64,000 bases of DNA. Origin: Paenibacillus lutrae. GTDB taxonomy: Bacteria; Bacillota; Bacilli; Paenibacillales; NBRC-103111. The stretch covers positions 245,852 through 309,851 of the forward strand of contig NZ_RHLK01000002.1 of the NCBI RefSeq assembly GCF_009757775.1, written 5' to 3'. Of the stretch, positions 37,748 to 46,331 are shown piece by piece. Under the pieces are notes generated by a model, which saw nothing but the letters and a program-made list of their open reading frames with translations, was not told the DNA's origin and ran no database searches. Position numbers and translations under genes: made by a program. Each line of letters opens with the position of its first letter. Within the stretch, counting starts at the first letter, position 1.

Positions 37748-38626
37748 ATGAATGCGCTAAAGCATAAATCAATGTTCGACCGGCTGTTTGATACCGTCAA
37801 TCTGACGATTCTTGTTCTGATTTCCTGCGTGATGATCTTTCCTTTCGTCTATCTGTTCTCTGTATCGTTCTCCTCCTATGAGGATTTTCTGGGCAGCAAG
37901 CTGCTCTTATGGCCATCGAACTGGACGACGGATGCTTACGAATATATTCTCCAGTCCAAGGCATTCCGCCAGTCGCTGCTTAATACGGTCTTCGTTACGA
38001 TAGTCGGAACGGTGGTCAACCTTTTCTTCACGGCGACGATGGCCTACGCGTTATCAAGACCGATCATCGGGCAGCGGGGATTGATGATGATGGTCGTGTT
38101 CACGCTGCTGTTCTCAGCAGGCATGATCCCTACCTATCTGGTTGTAAAAGCAACCGGACTGCTCGATTCCATGTGGTCGCTGATTCTGCCTGTGGCGATT
38201 ACGCCATTTAATCTCATTGTAATGAGACAGTTTTTCTTAGGGATTCCGGATGATTTGAAAGAAGCCGGCGTTATTGACGGGGCGAATGACCTTCAAGTAT
38301 TCTCGCGGATTATTCTTCCGCTGTCCAAGCCTTCGCTGGCTGCATTCAGTCTGTTCTATGCCGTCACACACTGGAACAATTATTTTGCTCCTATCCTGTA
38401 TATTAACAATTCGGACAAATGGACGATCCAGGTCATCCTGCGTCAAATCGTTGTAATGGGGGAGACCACGGCGACACTGGCAGATTCTTTCGTGGAAAAT
38501 CCGCCTCCGCCGGAAACCATCCAGATGGCGGCCATTCTGCTGGCAACCCTGCCTATCCTTGTCGTGTATCCGTTCCTGCAAAAGCACTTCGCTAAAGGCG
38601 TTATGCTCGGGGCGGTTAAAGGCTGA
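37748..38626 (+). CDS. ABC sugar transporter permease 2 (YtcP/AraQ type)
   Basis: 292 residues with six membrane segments (LTILVLISCVMIFPFVYLFS at the start) and the EAA motif KEAGVIDGANDLQVFSRIILP. It is the MalG-like partner of permease 1. ATG at 37748 is chosen with GAGGAG 10 nt upstream; the open frame extends back to TTG 37697, but that would run through a perfect intercistronic hairpin. The C-terminus (KGVMLGAVKG) is typical for the family. Confidence 0.92.
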   Translation: MNALKHKSMFDRLFDTVNLTILVLISCVMIFPFVYLFSVSFSSYEDFLGSKLLLWPSNWTTDAYEYILQSKAFRQSLLNTVFVTIVGTVVNLFFTATMAYALSRPIIGQRGLMMMVVFTLLFSAGMIPTYLVVKATGLLDSMWSLILPVAITPFNLIVMRQFFLGIPDDLKEAGVIDGANDLQVFSRIILPLSKPSLAAFSLFYAVTHWNNYFAPILYINNSDKWTIQVILRQIVVMGETTATLADSFVENPPPPETIQMAAILLATLPILVVYPFLQKHFAKGVMLGAVKG

Positions 38627-38735
38627 TTGTGATTCTCAGCAGCGGAGGACGAATCCGCTCTAATGCAAGCTTTGCTGTAACTGACGGTATCAAGGATTCA
38701 TCCTATACATGAATGAACAATTGGGGGGTAACAGA

Positions 38736-40313
38736 ATGAAAGGAAAACGTCTCACATTAACTGCAGTCGCCGCCGCACTTGCGGTAAGCACAGCTGCCTG
38801 TACCAAGGATCCGGCTCCAGCCGCTACCGGTGATCCCAAAGCAAGCGGATCAAACACGAAATACACCATCTCAGCGCTGGATTTCCGGTATGGCGATCCG
38901 CCTCCGAACAGCTCTCCCGGACTTAATATGATCAATGAGCGCTTCAACATTGATTACAAAATTACGTATGTTCCGAATACGGCTTACGATGAGAAAATCA
39001 ATGCCACCTTCGCTTCCGGTGAAATTCCGGATATGGTCGGTTTTATGTCCACAGACTTGAAAAACCGGTATGCCAAATTCGCCAAGCAGGGTGCTTTCCT
39101 TCCCCTCGACGATTACATCAAAGACCAGCCGACGCTGAAACTGGTGCCGGATTTCGTCTGGGACTCCATGCGGGTTAACGGCAAAATTTATGCGATTCCG
39201 CAGTATTCTCCGAAGTATCAGACGGTGACTGTTATCCGTAAAGACTGGCTTGATGCGGTGGGGATGAAGGTTCCTACCAATTATGAGGAGCTTAAGCAGG
39301 TAGCCATTGCCTTTACGAAGAAGGACCCCGATAAGAACGGCAAAGCCGATACGTATGGAGTCGCCATGGGGCTTGATATCAACCCTAACTTCAACCAGGG
39401 CCCGTACTGGGACCCCGATGCCTGGTACCACAAGAACGCTTCCGGTGAATTTATTCCGGGTATAATCGGTCCGGGACGCAAGGAAACCGTTCAAATGATG
39501 GCGGATTTATATAAAGAAGGGGCCATTACGAAGGATTACGCGATTCTGAACTGGGCCGATACGAATAAGGAATTTTACTCGGGCAAAGCCGGTATCTTCA
39601 TCGGTACTCCGCGCGGGATGTCTCAAGCTTATATGGACGGTTTGCTCAAAATCCAGCCTAACGCGCAGTTCGTTCATCTGGAGCCGTTCAAAGACGCTTA
39701 TGGTAATGAAGGTTTGCAGGCGGGAGCGGGCTACAATGGCATGGTCGTTCTGAACGCCAAACTGGCCAAAGAGCCGGATAAGCTGAAGAAAGTGCTGGAA
39801 CTGCACGAATTCGGGCGTAAGTTCTACGCGGATGCGGACAAGAACGAGAAGAATGCGGATTTTGACTGGTGGTCCGGTAAAGCAGGCACAGGCTATAACA
39901 TGGAGAACGGCGTAGCTGTGAATACCAAAAACTTCGCCTCAGACGGTCTGGCTCCATCGACTTATTTTGTAGACAATACGGGCTGGGCGCCTAAAGATAC
40001 GGATGTGAACTATTCCCTCACGTATCAGACGAAGCCGCTGGTGGATCTCGTAAAAGGTATCGAAGATATGTATAAAAAGACGAAGCTCTATGCGAACCCG
40101 ATCAACGGCCTGGAATCTGCAGCAGATGTATCCAAAGGCCCTGAGCTCAAAAAATACGTCATGAATGAACAAGTGAAAATGATTGCCGGTAATCGCCCGG
40201 TATCCGATTGGGATAAGCTTGTACAGGAATATATGGATCGTGGCGGCAAAGAGATTGTGAAAGAATACAACGCGAATATCAAAGTGAAAGATCCGAAAGA
40301 ATTGTTCAAGTAA
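38736..40313 (+). CDS. Lipoprotein sugar-binding protein of ABC transporter
   Basis: 525 residues. Signal peptide with a slightly atypical lipobox, TAAC (C22), so a membrane-anchored extracellular receptor. The body is a family-1-like extracellular solute-binding protein (ASGEIPDMVGFMS ... YAIPQYSPKYQTVTVIRKDWLDA). ATG at 38736 has GGGGGG upstream; the frame is open from 38709. The 109-nt gap before it contains a small stem (AGCGGA...TCCGCT, 38641-38659) and no promoter that I recognise. The large size is typical of LplA-like receptors for oligosaccharides. Confidence 0.92.
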   Translation: MKGKRLTLTAVAAALAVSTAACTKDPAPAATGDPKASGSNTKYTISALDFRYGDPPPNSSPGLNMINERFNIDYKITYVPNTAYDEKINATFASGEIPDMVGFMSTDLKNRYAKFAKQGAFLPLDDYIKDQPTLKLVPDFVWDSMRVNGKIYAIPQYSPKYQTVTVIRKDWLDAVGMKVPTNYEELKQVAIAFTKKDPDKNGKADTYGVAMGLDINPNFNQGPYWDPDAWYHKNASGEFIPGIIGPGRKETVQMMADLYKEGAITKDYAILNWADTNKEFYSGKAGIFIGTPRGMSQAYMDGLLKIQPNAQFVHLEPFKDAYGNEGLQAGAGYNGMVVLNAKLAKEPDKLKKVLELHEFGRKFYADADKNEKNADFDWWSGKAGTGYNMENGVAVNTKNFASDGLAPSTYFVDNTGWAPKDTDVNYSLTYQTKPLVDLVKGIEDMYKKTKLYANPINGLESAADVSKGPELKKYVMNEQVKMIAGNRPVSDWDKLVQEYMDRGGKEIVKEYNANIKVKDPKELFK

Positions 40314-40322
40314 ATCTGGTCG

Positions 40323-40355
40323 AAGGGGGGCAGCACCTTGCCCCTTTTCTTTTTT
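40323..40355 (+). terminator. Intra-operon terminator/attenuator after the binding-protein gene
   Basis: Stem of about 11 bp including wobbles (AAGGGGGGCAG / TTGCCCCTTTT region, loop CACC) followed by CTTTTTT. The next gene starts only 15 nt later on the same strand, so this probably tapers expression downstream of the abundant binding protein rather than ending the operon. Confidence 0.7.
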
Positions 40356-40369
40356 AGAAGGAGGAGTGA

Positions 40370-42091
40370 ATGATGGGACGTTTGGCGAAAATAGGGGTCT
40401 GGTTCCAGGAAGACTCCGCTATGAAAAGATGGCAGGTTGGTCAAAATGTTTTTGAGCGGTATCTGGAAGAAATTCTCGCCCATGCTGGAATTCCCTTTGA
40501 ATTACTTGGGAATTGGGAAGCGCTGGAGGCTTATGCTCCTGATGTGCTGCTGGTTGCTCACAGCGATGAACACGATAGAACACTGGCGAAGCTGAGAGGA
40601 TTTGTAGAGCAGGGAGGTACACTGATTTCCTATGCGGGTTTGAACCGGCTGGCTGGCTCCCTGGGATGCAAAGAATCCGCATGGAGAGAGGCGGTCTATG
40701 CGGATATCCCGGATACAGGGACATCCGCGGACGGAATCCGGCTTCGTGCATTGGGCGCGAAGCCTTGGCAGCCCATAGATTCGAAGGAGAGTGAGCCGAA
40801 GCATCAGAGCCGGGGCCTCCTTCACAAGGAACATAAGGACGGTGAAGAGGCCGGGCCTGCTTACATCGAGTTCGCCATTGGAAGCGGCAGACTGATTCGC
40901 TGGAATGTCAATATCCCCGAAACGGTCGTCATGCTCCAGCAGGGGAGTACGCCTGTTACCAGCGATGGTCTGCCGGCCCCCGACGGTACAGGGAACCTGG
41001 ACGAGGGCATTCTGAAGGCGGACGACCGCTGCGAGCTGGATTGGGTGCTGGACCGCTGTGCGACCGAAACAGGAGCCGCGTATTACGGGGTTCCTTACGC
41101 GGATTTGTGGCGCGAAGTTCTGCTTGCGCAGCTGATCCGCGAGGCTGCTGCGCTGGGCTTTCCTGCCGCCATCCTTGATTATTGGCCGGAGGGTATCCGT
41201 CAGGTTGCTATGATCTCGCATGACAGCGATCTCAATATCGATGAGTCTGCGATGATTACGATGGATGTATTGAAAGAGTTCGGCGTTAAATCGACCTGGT
41301 GCATGATCGAGCCCGGTTATTCCAAGGAAGTGTACGACCGGATTCATGCAGAGGGACATGAACTGGCCTTCCACTTCAACGCGCTGGAGAAAGAAAAGGG
41401 TGTCTGGAGTGCAGAAGAATTCGAGCGGCAGCTGGCTTTTATCCGTTCCAGTACACAAGCTCCGGTTGTATCGAATAAGAACCATTATACCCGTTATGAA
41501 GGATGGGGCGATCTATACCGCTGGTGTGAAGCAGGGGGAATCGAGAGCGACCAGACAAGGGGACCGAGCAAAAAAGGCAACATCGGATTTCCGTTCGGTA
41601 CGTGTCACCCTTATTATCCCGTCGCATGGGCGGACGAGCGCAACAGAATGTACAACGTGCTGGAAATCGGTTTCCTGACGCAGGACCTGGATCACGCTAC
41701 CCTGGCCGATCATTCCGTGATCCATCCTTTCCTGGAGCAGGTTAGCCGTGTGAGGGGCGTAGCGCATTTCCTGTTCCATCAGGTGCATATTCTGCAGCAG
41801 CCGAAGGTGCGTGAAGCGCTGCGACAAGTAATCAACGAGGCGCAGAAGCGGGAGTTCCGGTTCTGGACAGGCGAGCAGATCACCCGATGGGAACAGTCGC
41901 GCCGTGAAGCACGCATGCGTGTAGATGCTGAAGGGAATCTTTCACTGGAGAGTCTCCCGCCGGGAGCGGTCATCCGGGTTTCATTGCTTGAATCCGGAAG
42001 CGCAGGCGGAGCGGGAGTTGAAAGACGCTTTGGGTATGATTTCCGGCTCCACACGGTACAGGGCAGTCTGCATGCGGAAACACAATCCTAA
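40370..42091 (+). CDS. Putative carbohydrate deacetylase (NodB-like), with GATase-like N-terminus
   Basis: 573 residues, no signal peptide. Residues 1-100 look like a class I glutamine-amidotransferase-like fold (YAPDVLLVAHSDEHDRTLAKL ... GGTLISYAG) of the kind found in beta-galactosidase/ThuA-type proteins, without catalytic residues I can assign. Residues about 275-510 resemble a polysaccharide-deacetylase barrel: HDSD (H285-D288) for the catalytic/metal Asp and GHELAFHFN (H330, H335). The second histidine of the usual CE4 metal pair (HxxxH) is absent. A deacetylase or related hydrolase acting on an imported, possibly N-acetylated, sugar is likely. AAGGAGG precedes two adjacent ATG codons (40370, 40373), and either may be used. 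Confidence 0.7.
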   Translation: MMGRLAKIGVWFQEDSAMKRWQVGQNVFERYLEEILAHAGIPFELLGNWEALEAYAPDVLLVAHSDEHDRTLAKLRGFVEQGGTLISYAGLNRLAGSLGCKESAWREAVYADIPDTGTSADGIRLRALGAKPWQPIDSKESEPKHQSRGLLHKEHKDGEEAGPAYIEFAIGSGRLIRWNVNIPETVVMLQQGSTPVTSDGLPAPDGTGNLDEGILKADDRCELDWVLDRCATETGAAYYGVPYADLWREVLLAQLIREAAALGFPAAILDYWPEGIRQVAMISHDSDLNIDESAMITMDVLKEFGVKSTWCMIEPGYSKEVYDRIHAEGHELAFHFNALEKEKGVWSAEEFERQLAFIRSSTQAPVVSNKNHYTRYEGWGDLYRWCEAGGIESDQTRGPSKKGNIGFPFGTCHPYYPVAWADERNRMYNVLEIGFLTQDLDHATLADHSVIHPFLEQVSRVRGVAHFLFHQVHILQQPKVREALRQVINEAQKREFRFWTGEQITRWEQSRREARMRVDAEGNLSLESLPPGAVIRVSLLESGSAGGAGVERRFGYDFRLHTVQGSLHAETQS

Positions 42092-42106
42092 CGATGGGGT
42101 GACAAC

Positions 42107-43339
42107 ATGGAAGCATTAGCGGTAAACGGAGGCACGCCGGTCAAAACGACTCCTTTCGGAACCGGGAAAAGATTTGGCCTGGAAGAGGCAAGGCAGCTGC
42201 TGGAAGCGCTGGAGCAGAACACCTTGTTTTACCATTTCGGGACGAAGGTGAAGCGGTTTTTAAGTGATTTTAATGAGATCTACGGAATCAAATACAGCGT
42301 TGCAGCGTCATCCGGTACGGCGGCTCTGCATGTGGCGATGGGAGCTGCCGGGGTTACGGTCGGGGACGAAGTCATTACGAGTCCGATTACGGATCAGGGG
42401 ACTTTGATCGGAATCTTGTACCAGAATGCGATTCCGGTCTTTGCCGATCTGGAGCCTCATACGTATAACATGGATCCCCGGTCTATTGAAGCGAGAATCA
42501 CACCGAAGACCAAAGCGATCGTTGTCGTCCATCTGGCAGGCAATCCTTGTGACATGGACCCGATCATGAATATCGCCCGCAAGCATAACCTGAAGGTGAT
42601 TGAGGATTGCGCGCAAGCTTATTTAACCCGTTATAAAGGGAAGCTTGTAGGAACGATCGGGGATTACGGCTGCTTCAGCACGAATGATTTCAAGCATATT
42701 TCGACGGGTGACGGGGGAATCGTAACGGTTAATTCCGGCGAAGAGTCGGATTATGAGACGACTCATGCTTTTGCCGACAAAAATTACCGCCGGTTCGGTA
42801 CGACCTTGCAGCGGGACCTGCACGTAGTAGCGCCGAATTACCGGATGACGGAGCTCCAGGGTGCTGTCGGAATCGCTCAGCTGAAGAAGCTGGAGTGGAT
42901 CTGCTCGCAGCGCCGGAGCTACGGGGACCGCATCAGCGAAGGATTAACCGGTTTGCCTGGTGTCATTCCACCAATCGTAGAGCCTGATAACGAATGCACC
43001 TACTGGTTCTACATGTTCCGGCTCGATGAGGATCTTCTGACTTGCAGCCGGGATGCTTTCTGTGAAGCACTGACAGCGGAGGGAATACCGAATCGGGCCG
43101 GGTATATTCCGGATGTGTGCTACATGCAGCCGCTTTTTCAGAACAAGCAGGCCTACCACGGAAGTCACTTTCCGTTCGAGTTGAGCGAAGCGACATATGA
43201 GCGCGGTCTATGTCCGAATGCGGAGCAGATTCTGGAGACGGCCGTTCAAATTCCTCTCAATGAGTTTTATTCAGATGGCGATGTCGAGGACATTATCCGG
43301 GCAGTCCGCAAAGTTGCCGGTTTCTACCTCAAAGGATGA
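42107..43339 (+). CDS. DegT/DnrJ/EryC1/StrS-family PLP aminotransferase
   Basis: 410 residues, fold-type I aminotransferase. PLP lysine K196 in FKHISTGDGG; D167 and Q170 in EDCAQAYLTRYKGKLVG; ASSGTAALHVAMGA binds the cofactor phosphate. The family usually aminates nucleotide-linked or free keto-sugars, or works in reverse. Its place in a catabolic-looking transporter operon, next to a NodB-like enzyme, suggests deamination or transamination of an amino sugar (inference). GGGGTG ribosome binding site. The stop overlaps the next start (ATGA). Confidence 0.9.
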   Translation: MEALAVNGGTPVKTTPFGTGKRFGLEEARQLLEALEQNTLFYHFGTKVKRFLSDFNEIYGIKYSVAASSGTAALHVAMGAAGVTVGDEVITSPITDQGTLIGILYQNAIPVFADLEPHTYNMDPRSIEARITPKTKAIVVVHLAGNPCDMDPIMNIARKHNLKVIEDCAQAYLTRYKGKLVGTIGDYGCFSTNDFKHISTGDGGIVTVNSGEESDYETTHAFADKNYRRFGTTLQRDLHVVAPNYRMTELQGAVGIAQLKKLEWICSQRRSYGDRISEGLTGLPGVIPPIVEPDNECTYWFYMFRLDEDLLTCSRDAFCEALTAEGIPNRAGYIPDVCYMQPLFQNKQAYHGSHFPFELSEATYERGLCPNAEQILETAVQIPLNEFYSDGDVEDIIRAVRKVAGFYLKG

Positions 43340-45222
43340 GACACAGTGAACGCTTCGTTTGCCTGGGTTCACCGGTACATGCAGACGAGACCCGGTCCGC
43401 AGCCGTATGCAGAGCGCCCTCCGGTGAGGAGCGCCTGGTCATTACGGCGAGGGGCTATGTGCTTATTGTGGATGCCGGAAGCGGACGTTGTACACAGCTT
43501 GCCTTTCCGGATGGGCATCTGGATTACCCGTTTGCTTGCATGAGCAGTGAATCCGGACTGCTGTATACGGGCGCCGGTAAAAAAATCATGGTACTCGATC
43601 CGTTCCGGGAACGGTTCATTTACTGGGCGGAGCCTGCCCCGGATGAGGAAATTGCCGGCTTTGCCTTTGCCGAAGACGCCGGTGGACATGTTTACTTCAC
43701 GACTTACCCGGGCTGCGAGTTGTTCCGTATGGATCCGGTATCCATGGAATGCTCAAGGCTTACACGACTCCATACCCGGCAAAAATATGCCATGTCACTT
43801 GCCGCAGGCAAAGACGGCTGGGTGTATGCGGGTATCGGTACTGCGGAAGCGGGAGTTGCCGCTTACTGCCTCGCCGACGGCACGCTGCTCCACTGGCAGG
43901 GAGAGGGTCTCACGGAGACGGTACGTGGAAGCGGGCAGGTCCGGACCGGCTCTGACGGGCACGTGTATGCGAGCCTGCCGGCCCTTGGCGAAAGCGGGCC
44001 TGAGGACCCCTGTTCCGCCGATTGGTTCCGCCTGCAGGACGGTAGAGCCGCAGAGCCAGCAGCCGAGAGTACGACGCATGTTTCTTCGGCTTACAAGGGG
44101 ACGGGCTATCACAAGCTGCATCGCGATCTGTCCGGCGGAAGAAGCATTACCGGCTACCAGCTCTCAGACGGAGAGCTGGTCATCCGGGAGCCGGATGGCA
44201 GCCAGACTGTTGTGCCGCTGGCTTATCAAGGCAATGGGGCTGCACTTTCCCCGATGACCGGGGGACCTGACGGAATGCTGTACGGGACCTCCAATCATCC
44301 GCTGCACTTATACCGGTATGACCCACAGCAGCGGAAGCTTGTCAATCTCGGCGGGAAGCTTGTGGAGAACGGCGGCGGCGGCAATATTTGCGCGTATGCC
44401 GTGCAGGGCCCGTATCTCATCGGGGCGGCCTATGCCGGAGGATTCGTGCACAGGCTGGACACCCGGCTGCCGCTTGAATCCGGCAGCAGTCCCGGGCGTA
44501 ACCCGGTGCTGCTGCTCGCCGATGAGCGGATTCACCGGCCTCGCTGCGCTGTAGCGCATCCGGGAGGTGAACACGTACTGATTGGCGGCTTCCCGGGCTA
44601 TGGAGCAGTAGGAGGCGGACTCGTGGAGCTGAATGTTCATCAAGAGACGTGGACCGTCTATGAGGATCATGAGATCGTCCCCAGTCAGAGTACCTTATGT
44701 CTCGGGACGCTAAGCTCCGGTGATGTGATAGGCGGCAGCAGTATTGAAACGCCTGGCGGAGCGGACCCTGCAGCTAAGGAAGCGGCTTTATACCGGCTCG
44801 ACTGGCGGCAGCGCAGGGTGAGTGAGAGGTGGACTCCTGTGCCGGGGGCGAGGGAAATTTCTCTGCTGCTCGTGGATGCGTCCGACCGGGTCCATGCGCT
44901 TACGTCGGATTCGGTCTACTTCGTCTTCGATCCTTCCCGTGGACTTGTATTGCACAGGCAGGATTTATCGGAATGGGGCGGCATAGTGAGGCAGGGGCTC
45001 ATTCTGATCCGGGATGGGCACGGGCAGGAGCAGATCATCGGGCTTCTCAGCAGAGGGATATTTAAGGTGCAGACGGATTCGATGAAGCCGCAGCTGGTCT
45101 CTCTGCTGCCGGATGAAGCAACCAGCGGATTAGCTTTCATGGAGGGCCGGTTGTATTTTGGCTGCGGAAGCCAGTTGTGGAGTTATTTCATGGAGGAAGG
45201 AGACAGCAGGGATGAGCTATAA
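43336..45222 (+). CDS. Cytoplasmic beta-propeller protein of unknown function
   Basis: 628 residues, no signal peptide. Repeated blade-like units of the form DGxVYxG and YRYDP are visible across the protein (e.g. GPDGMLYGTSNHPLHLYRYDP). The same unit (GPDGKMYGGTYPTGSVYQYDP) occurs in the surface protein at 48016, so the two propellers are related. The role is not known; lyases and epimerases for uronic or amino sugars can have this fold, but no catalytic residues can be assigned. The ATG overlaps the aminotransferase stop (ATGA), indicating coupling, and the 3' end overlaps the hydrolase gene by 11 nt. Confidence 0.75.
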   Translation: MRHSERFVCLGSPVHADETRSAAVCRAPSGEERLVITARGYVLIVDAGSGRCTQLAFPDGHLDYPFACMSSESGLLYTGAGKKIMVLDPFRERFIYWAEPAPDEEIAGFAFAEDAGGHVYFTTYPGCELFRMDPVSMECSRLTRLHTRQKYAMSLAAGKDGWVYAGIGTAEAGVAAYCLADGTLLHWQGEGLTETVRGSGQVRTGSDGHVYASLPALGESGPEDPCSADWFRLQDGRAAEPAAESTTHVSSAYKGTGYHKLHRDLSGGRSITGYQLSDGELVIREPDGSQTVVPLAYQGNGAALSPMTGGPDGMLYGTSNHPLHLYRYDPQQRKLVNLGGKLVENGGGGNICAYAVQGPYLIGAAYAGGFVHRLDTRLPLESGSSPGRNPVLLLADERIHRPRCAVAHPGGEHVLIGGFPGYGAVGGGLVELNVHQETWTVYEDHEIVPSQSTLCLGTLSSGDVIGGSSIETPGGADPAAKEAALYRLDWRQRRVSERWTPVPGAREISLLLVDASDRVHALTSDSVYFVFDPSRGLVLHRQDLSEWGGIVRQGLILIRDGHGQEQIIGLLSRGIFKVQTDSMKPQLVSLLPDEATSGLAFMEGRLYFGCGSQLWSYFMEEGDSRDEL

Positions 45223-46249
45223 ACTTTCTGAGAGAACGCTGGACACACTGCCGAGGCTTCTTGAAGGTATTGCAACAACCCGGCAATGGCAAGCCAAGCG
45301 CTCACGGATCGAGGCGCAGTGGCTGCAGCTGCTCGGGAAGGCCCCGGCAGCCGAGGAGTGCCCGCGGGATTACGATATTGTGATGGAGGAGGCGGAAGGC
45401 GGCTGCCTCAGACGTGATATCCGCTATCAGACAGCGGATGGGGATCACGTAACCGCAACCCTGCTGCTGCCGGATTCATGCCTCACGGGGAAGAAGCGGC
45501 ATCCCGCCGTGCTCGCCCTCCATCCGACGGCTGAGGAAGGACGGCTGGATACCGCTTCGCCGTCTGGACGCGAGAACCGGAGGTACGGACTTGAGCTTGC
45601 AGCTCGGGGGTACGTGGTGCTGGCACCGGATTCTATCACGTGCGGCAGCCGCATATATCCGGGCTCGGAGGCGTTCCAGACCGCTCCATTCTACGAAGAG
45701 CACCCGGAATGGACCGCTGTAGGCAAAATGCTCCTGGATCACATGCGCGCCGTAGATCTGCTCAGCTCTCTGCCGGAGGTGGACGGGGGCCGGATTGGAG
45801 CCATCGGACATTCTCTGGGAGGCTACAACGGCTGGTTTCTCGCCGGATTGGACCGGCGGATAAAGGCGGTTGCTTCCAGCTGCGGTTTCTCCATGTTTAC
45901 GGAGGACCCCGATCCGAACCGGTGGGGGCAGCGGGACTGGTTTTCTCATCTGCCTGCACTGACGGAGAGCATCCGGGAAGACCGGATTCCATTCGAATGG
46001 CATGAAATCGCGGCTCTTGCGGCACCGACTCCGCTCTGGATGTGGAGCGGGATGGGGGACACTATTTTTCCGAACTGGCCGGCGATTGGTGCTGGAATGA
46101 ATGATCTGGCAACTGTGTACGGATTGCTGGGACAAGTTGACGCGTATGAATTCTGGATGGGCCATGGGGGCCATGACTTTCCGGACAAGGCCAGGTCGCT
46201 CGCTTATGATTTTCTGGATGCACATTTGAAACAAGGGATGTCAGATTGA
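45212..46249 (+). CDS. Alpha/beta hydrolase (dienelactone-hydrolase/acetyl-esterase type)
   Basis: 345 residues. Nucleophile S201 in GHSLGGYNG, candidate acid D283 (SGMGD) and H321 (GHGGHDFP) give a plausible triad; the lid and core (PAVLALHPTAEEG, YVVLAPDS) match esterases of the dienelactone-hydrolase group. ATG at 45212 is chosen because GGAAGGAGA lies upstream; the longer frame back to 45158 lacks one. No signal peptide, so it acts on intracellular substrates. In context it probably removes an ester (for example O-acetyl) from the imported sugar. It is the last gene of the transporter operon. Confidence 0.85.
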   Translation: MSYKLSERTLDTLPRLLEGIATTRQWQAKRSRIEAQWLQLLGKAPAAEECPRDYDIVMEEAEGGCLRRDIRYQTADGDHVTATLLLPDSCLTGKKRHPAVLALHPTAEEGRLDTASPSGRENRRYGLELAARGYVVLAPDSITCGSRIYPGSEAFQTAPFYEEHPEWTAVGKMLLDHMRAVDLLSSLPEVDGGRIGAIGHSLGGYNGWFLAGLDRRIKAVASSCGFSMFTEDPDPNRWGQRDWFSHLPALTESIREDRIPFEWHEIAALAAPTPLWMWSGMGDTIFPNWPAIGAGMNDLATVYGLLGQVDAYEFWMGHGGHDFPDKARSLAYDFLDAHLKQGMSD

Positions 46250-46265
46250 TGAGACCTGTTTAATG

Positions 46266-46295
46266 TTGGTAACCTTAGGTCTCACATGGTATACT
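46266..46295 (+). promoter_or_regulatory. Promoter of the GntR-SBP regulator gene
   Basis: TTGGTA (46266-46271), 18 nt, TATACT (46290-46295). Transcription would start near 46302, directly before the TATAC-type operator at 46307-46331. Confidence 0.55.
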
Positions 46296-46306
46296 GTTGC
46301 TTAATC

Positions 46307-46331
46307 ACTTGTATAGGAGCGGTATACATTG
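46307..46331 (+). promoter_or_regulatory. Putative autoregulatory operator overlapping the RBS
   Basis: On the complementary strand this reads TATACCGCTCC / TATACAAGTGA, two half-elements with an 11-nt period, as in the boxes at 36200, 36343 and 47836. It overlaps the ribosome binding site (AGGAGCGG) and the TTG start of the regulator gene. It is more degenerate than the other copies. Confidence 0.45.

Noticed and set aside
43547..44257. 236-codon open frame on the plus strand inside the propeller gene
   Set aside because: Alternative frame in GC-rich DNA with Arg/Ser/Pro-rich composition and no ribosome binding site.
45476..46234. 252-codon open frame on the minus strand
   Set aside because: Fully antisense to the alpha/beta hydrolase, whose catalytic motifs are clear. 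No recognisable protein motifs.
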